Shown here: positions 63,890 through 64,000 of the stretch, piece after piece
Layout: the number at the start of each line of letters is the position of its first letter
How positions within the stretch are numbered: position 1 is the first letter of the stretch
Assembly (NCBI RefSeq): GCF_023283765.1
Contig: NZ_JAKILG010000018.1
Coordinates: forward strand, 20,140-84,139
Source of the DNA: Shewanella profunda
GTDB taxonomy: Bacteria; Pseudomonadota; Gammaproteobacteria; Enterobacterales; Shewanellaceae
DNA length: 64,000 bases
Direction: 5' to 3'
Program-made: the position numbers and the translations under genes
Notes under the pieces: model-generated
Databases searched by the model: none
What the model saw: only the letters and a program-made list of their open reading frames with translations
What the model was told of the DNA's origin: nothing

Positions 63890-64000
63890 CGTCAAGCACC
63901 CAGTGTTGCTGGTTCTCGATGTGCCAATGCTGACGCACCGCTTTGGCTGCAAGTTCGATGTCCAGAGGTAAAGAACTTAAGTAATAATCCGTATTAATGG
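63890..64000 (-). pseudogene. 5' exon portion of ISAs1-family transposase (continues beyond window)
   Basis: Reads NTDYYLSSLPLDIELAAKAV then RQHWHIENQQHWVLD, the catalytic-domain end of an ISAs1 transposase (conserved HW-IEN--HWVLDV). The last codon's first base (G) joins TC of the 3' exon to give Val. The 5' end is outside the window. Confidence 0.8.

Larger units (their letters stand above)
61791..64000 (-). mobile_element. ISAs1-family insertion sequence (right part; continues beyond window) interrupted by a group II intron
   Basis: The outer end is probably at 61791, where CAGGGCGGGATTAAGC begins, about 30 bases beyond the transposase stop. The transposase (exons 61820-61998 and 63890-64000) is of ISAs1/H-repeat type. 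The other inverted repeat lies outside the window. Confidence 0.7.

Overview
The window is a piece of a gammaproteobacterial chromosome. Gene order and protein sequences point to Shewanella: ygfB-ubiH-ubiI-gcvTHP facing zapA-ssrS-fau, mdh beside argR, a TyrA-like dye-decolorizing peroxidase, DUF3297 and DUF2999 proteins, and groESL. The species cannot be fixed from sequence alone. Most of the window is ordinary core genome. The accessory parts are the left end (about 2.3-9.7 kb), a small island at 49.9-52.5 kb, and an insertion sequence carrying a group II intron at the right end.

Layout. 0-0.8 kb: tail of a surface/secreted PAP2-type phosphatase with an autotransporter-type beta-strand repeat. 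1.1-3.3 kb: an RRF_GI-family protein, DUF3297, and a toxin-tail/SUKH-immunity cassette bracketed by a second, diverged copy of the DUF3297 3' end and terminator. 3.6-4.5 kb: membrane-anchored NERD nuclease-like protein. 4.66-9.6 kb: a strongly AT-rich, translationally coupled four-gene operon (N6-adenine DNA methyltransferase, phosphoribosyltransferase-like protein, AAA/ORC-type ATPase, unknown Rossmann-like protein). This is the best candidate for an undescribed system, most likely anti-phage defence. 10-20.4 kb: glycine cleavage system, ubiquinone hydroxylases, YgfB, ZapA, 6S RNA, 5-formyl-THF cyclo-ligase and FolM, which together form a one-carbon/folate and respiration-related core block. 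20.5-24.5 kb: DUF393 protein, malate dehydrogenase, ArgR with an ARG box, and a LysR/NAD(P)-binding protein pair. 24.6-31.3 kb: Dyp peroxidase, gamma-glutamyltranspeptidase, and an FbpABC ferric-iron transporter behind a Fur box. 31.5-39.8 kb: a carotenoid oxygenase divergent from a TetR regulator (with a perfect FNR/EtrA-type box between them), a gene remnant, GST, ferredoxin-NADP reductase, DUF5610, and a SixA-like phosphatase coupled to an FMN-binding glutamate-synthase-like protein. 39.9-49.8 kb: an ATM1-type ABC transporter, AroG, a transglutaminase/TPR lipoprotein, AmtB-GlnK with NtrC-type sites, an isochorismatase, DUF2999 and a CMD-family protein. 49.9-52.5 kb: a methyltransferase-like/DUF1848 gene pair between inverted copies of a structured intergenic repeat. 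52.6-61.7 kb: groEL-groES with a sigma-32 promoter, a MATE exporter, and a LysR-controlled RND efflux pair whose adaptor gene appears frameshifted. 61.8-64 kb: an ISAs1-family transposase interrupted by a group II intron whose two splice junctions can be read directly.

All database-style family names come from memory of conserved motifs. No searches were run, and promoter and operator calls are pattern matches only.
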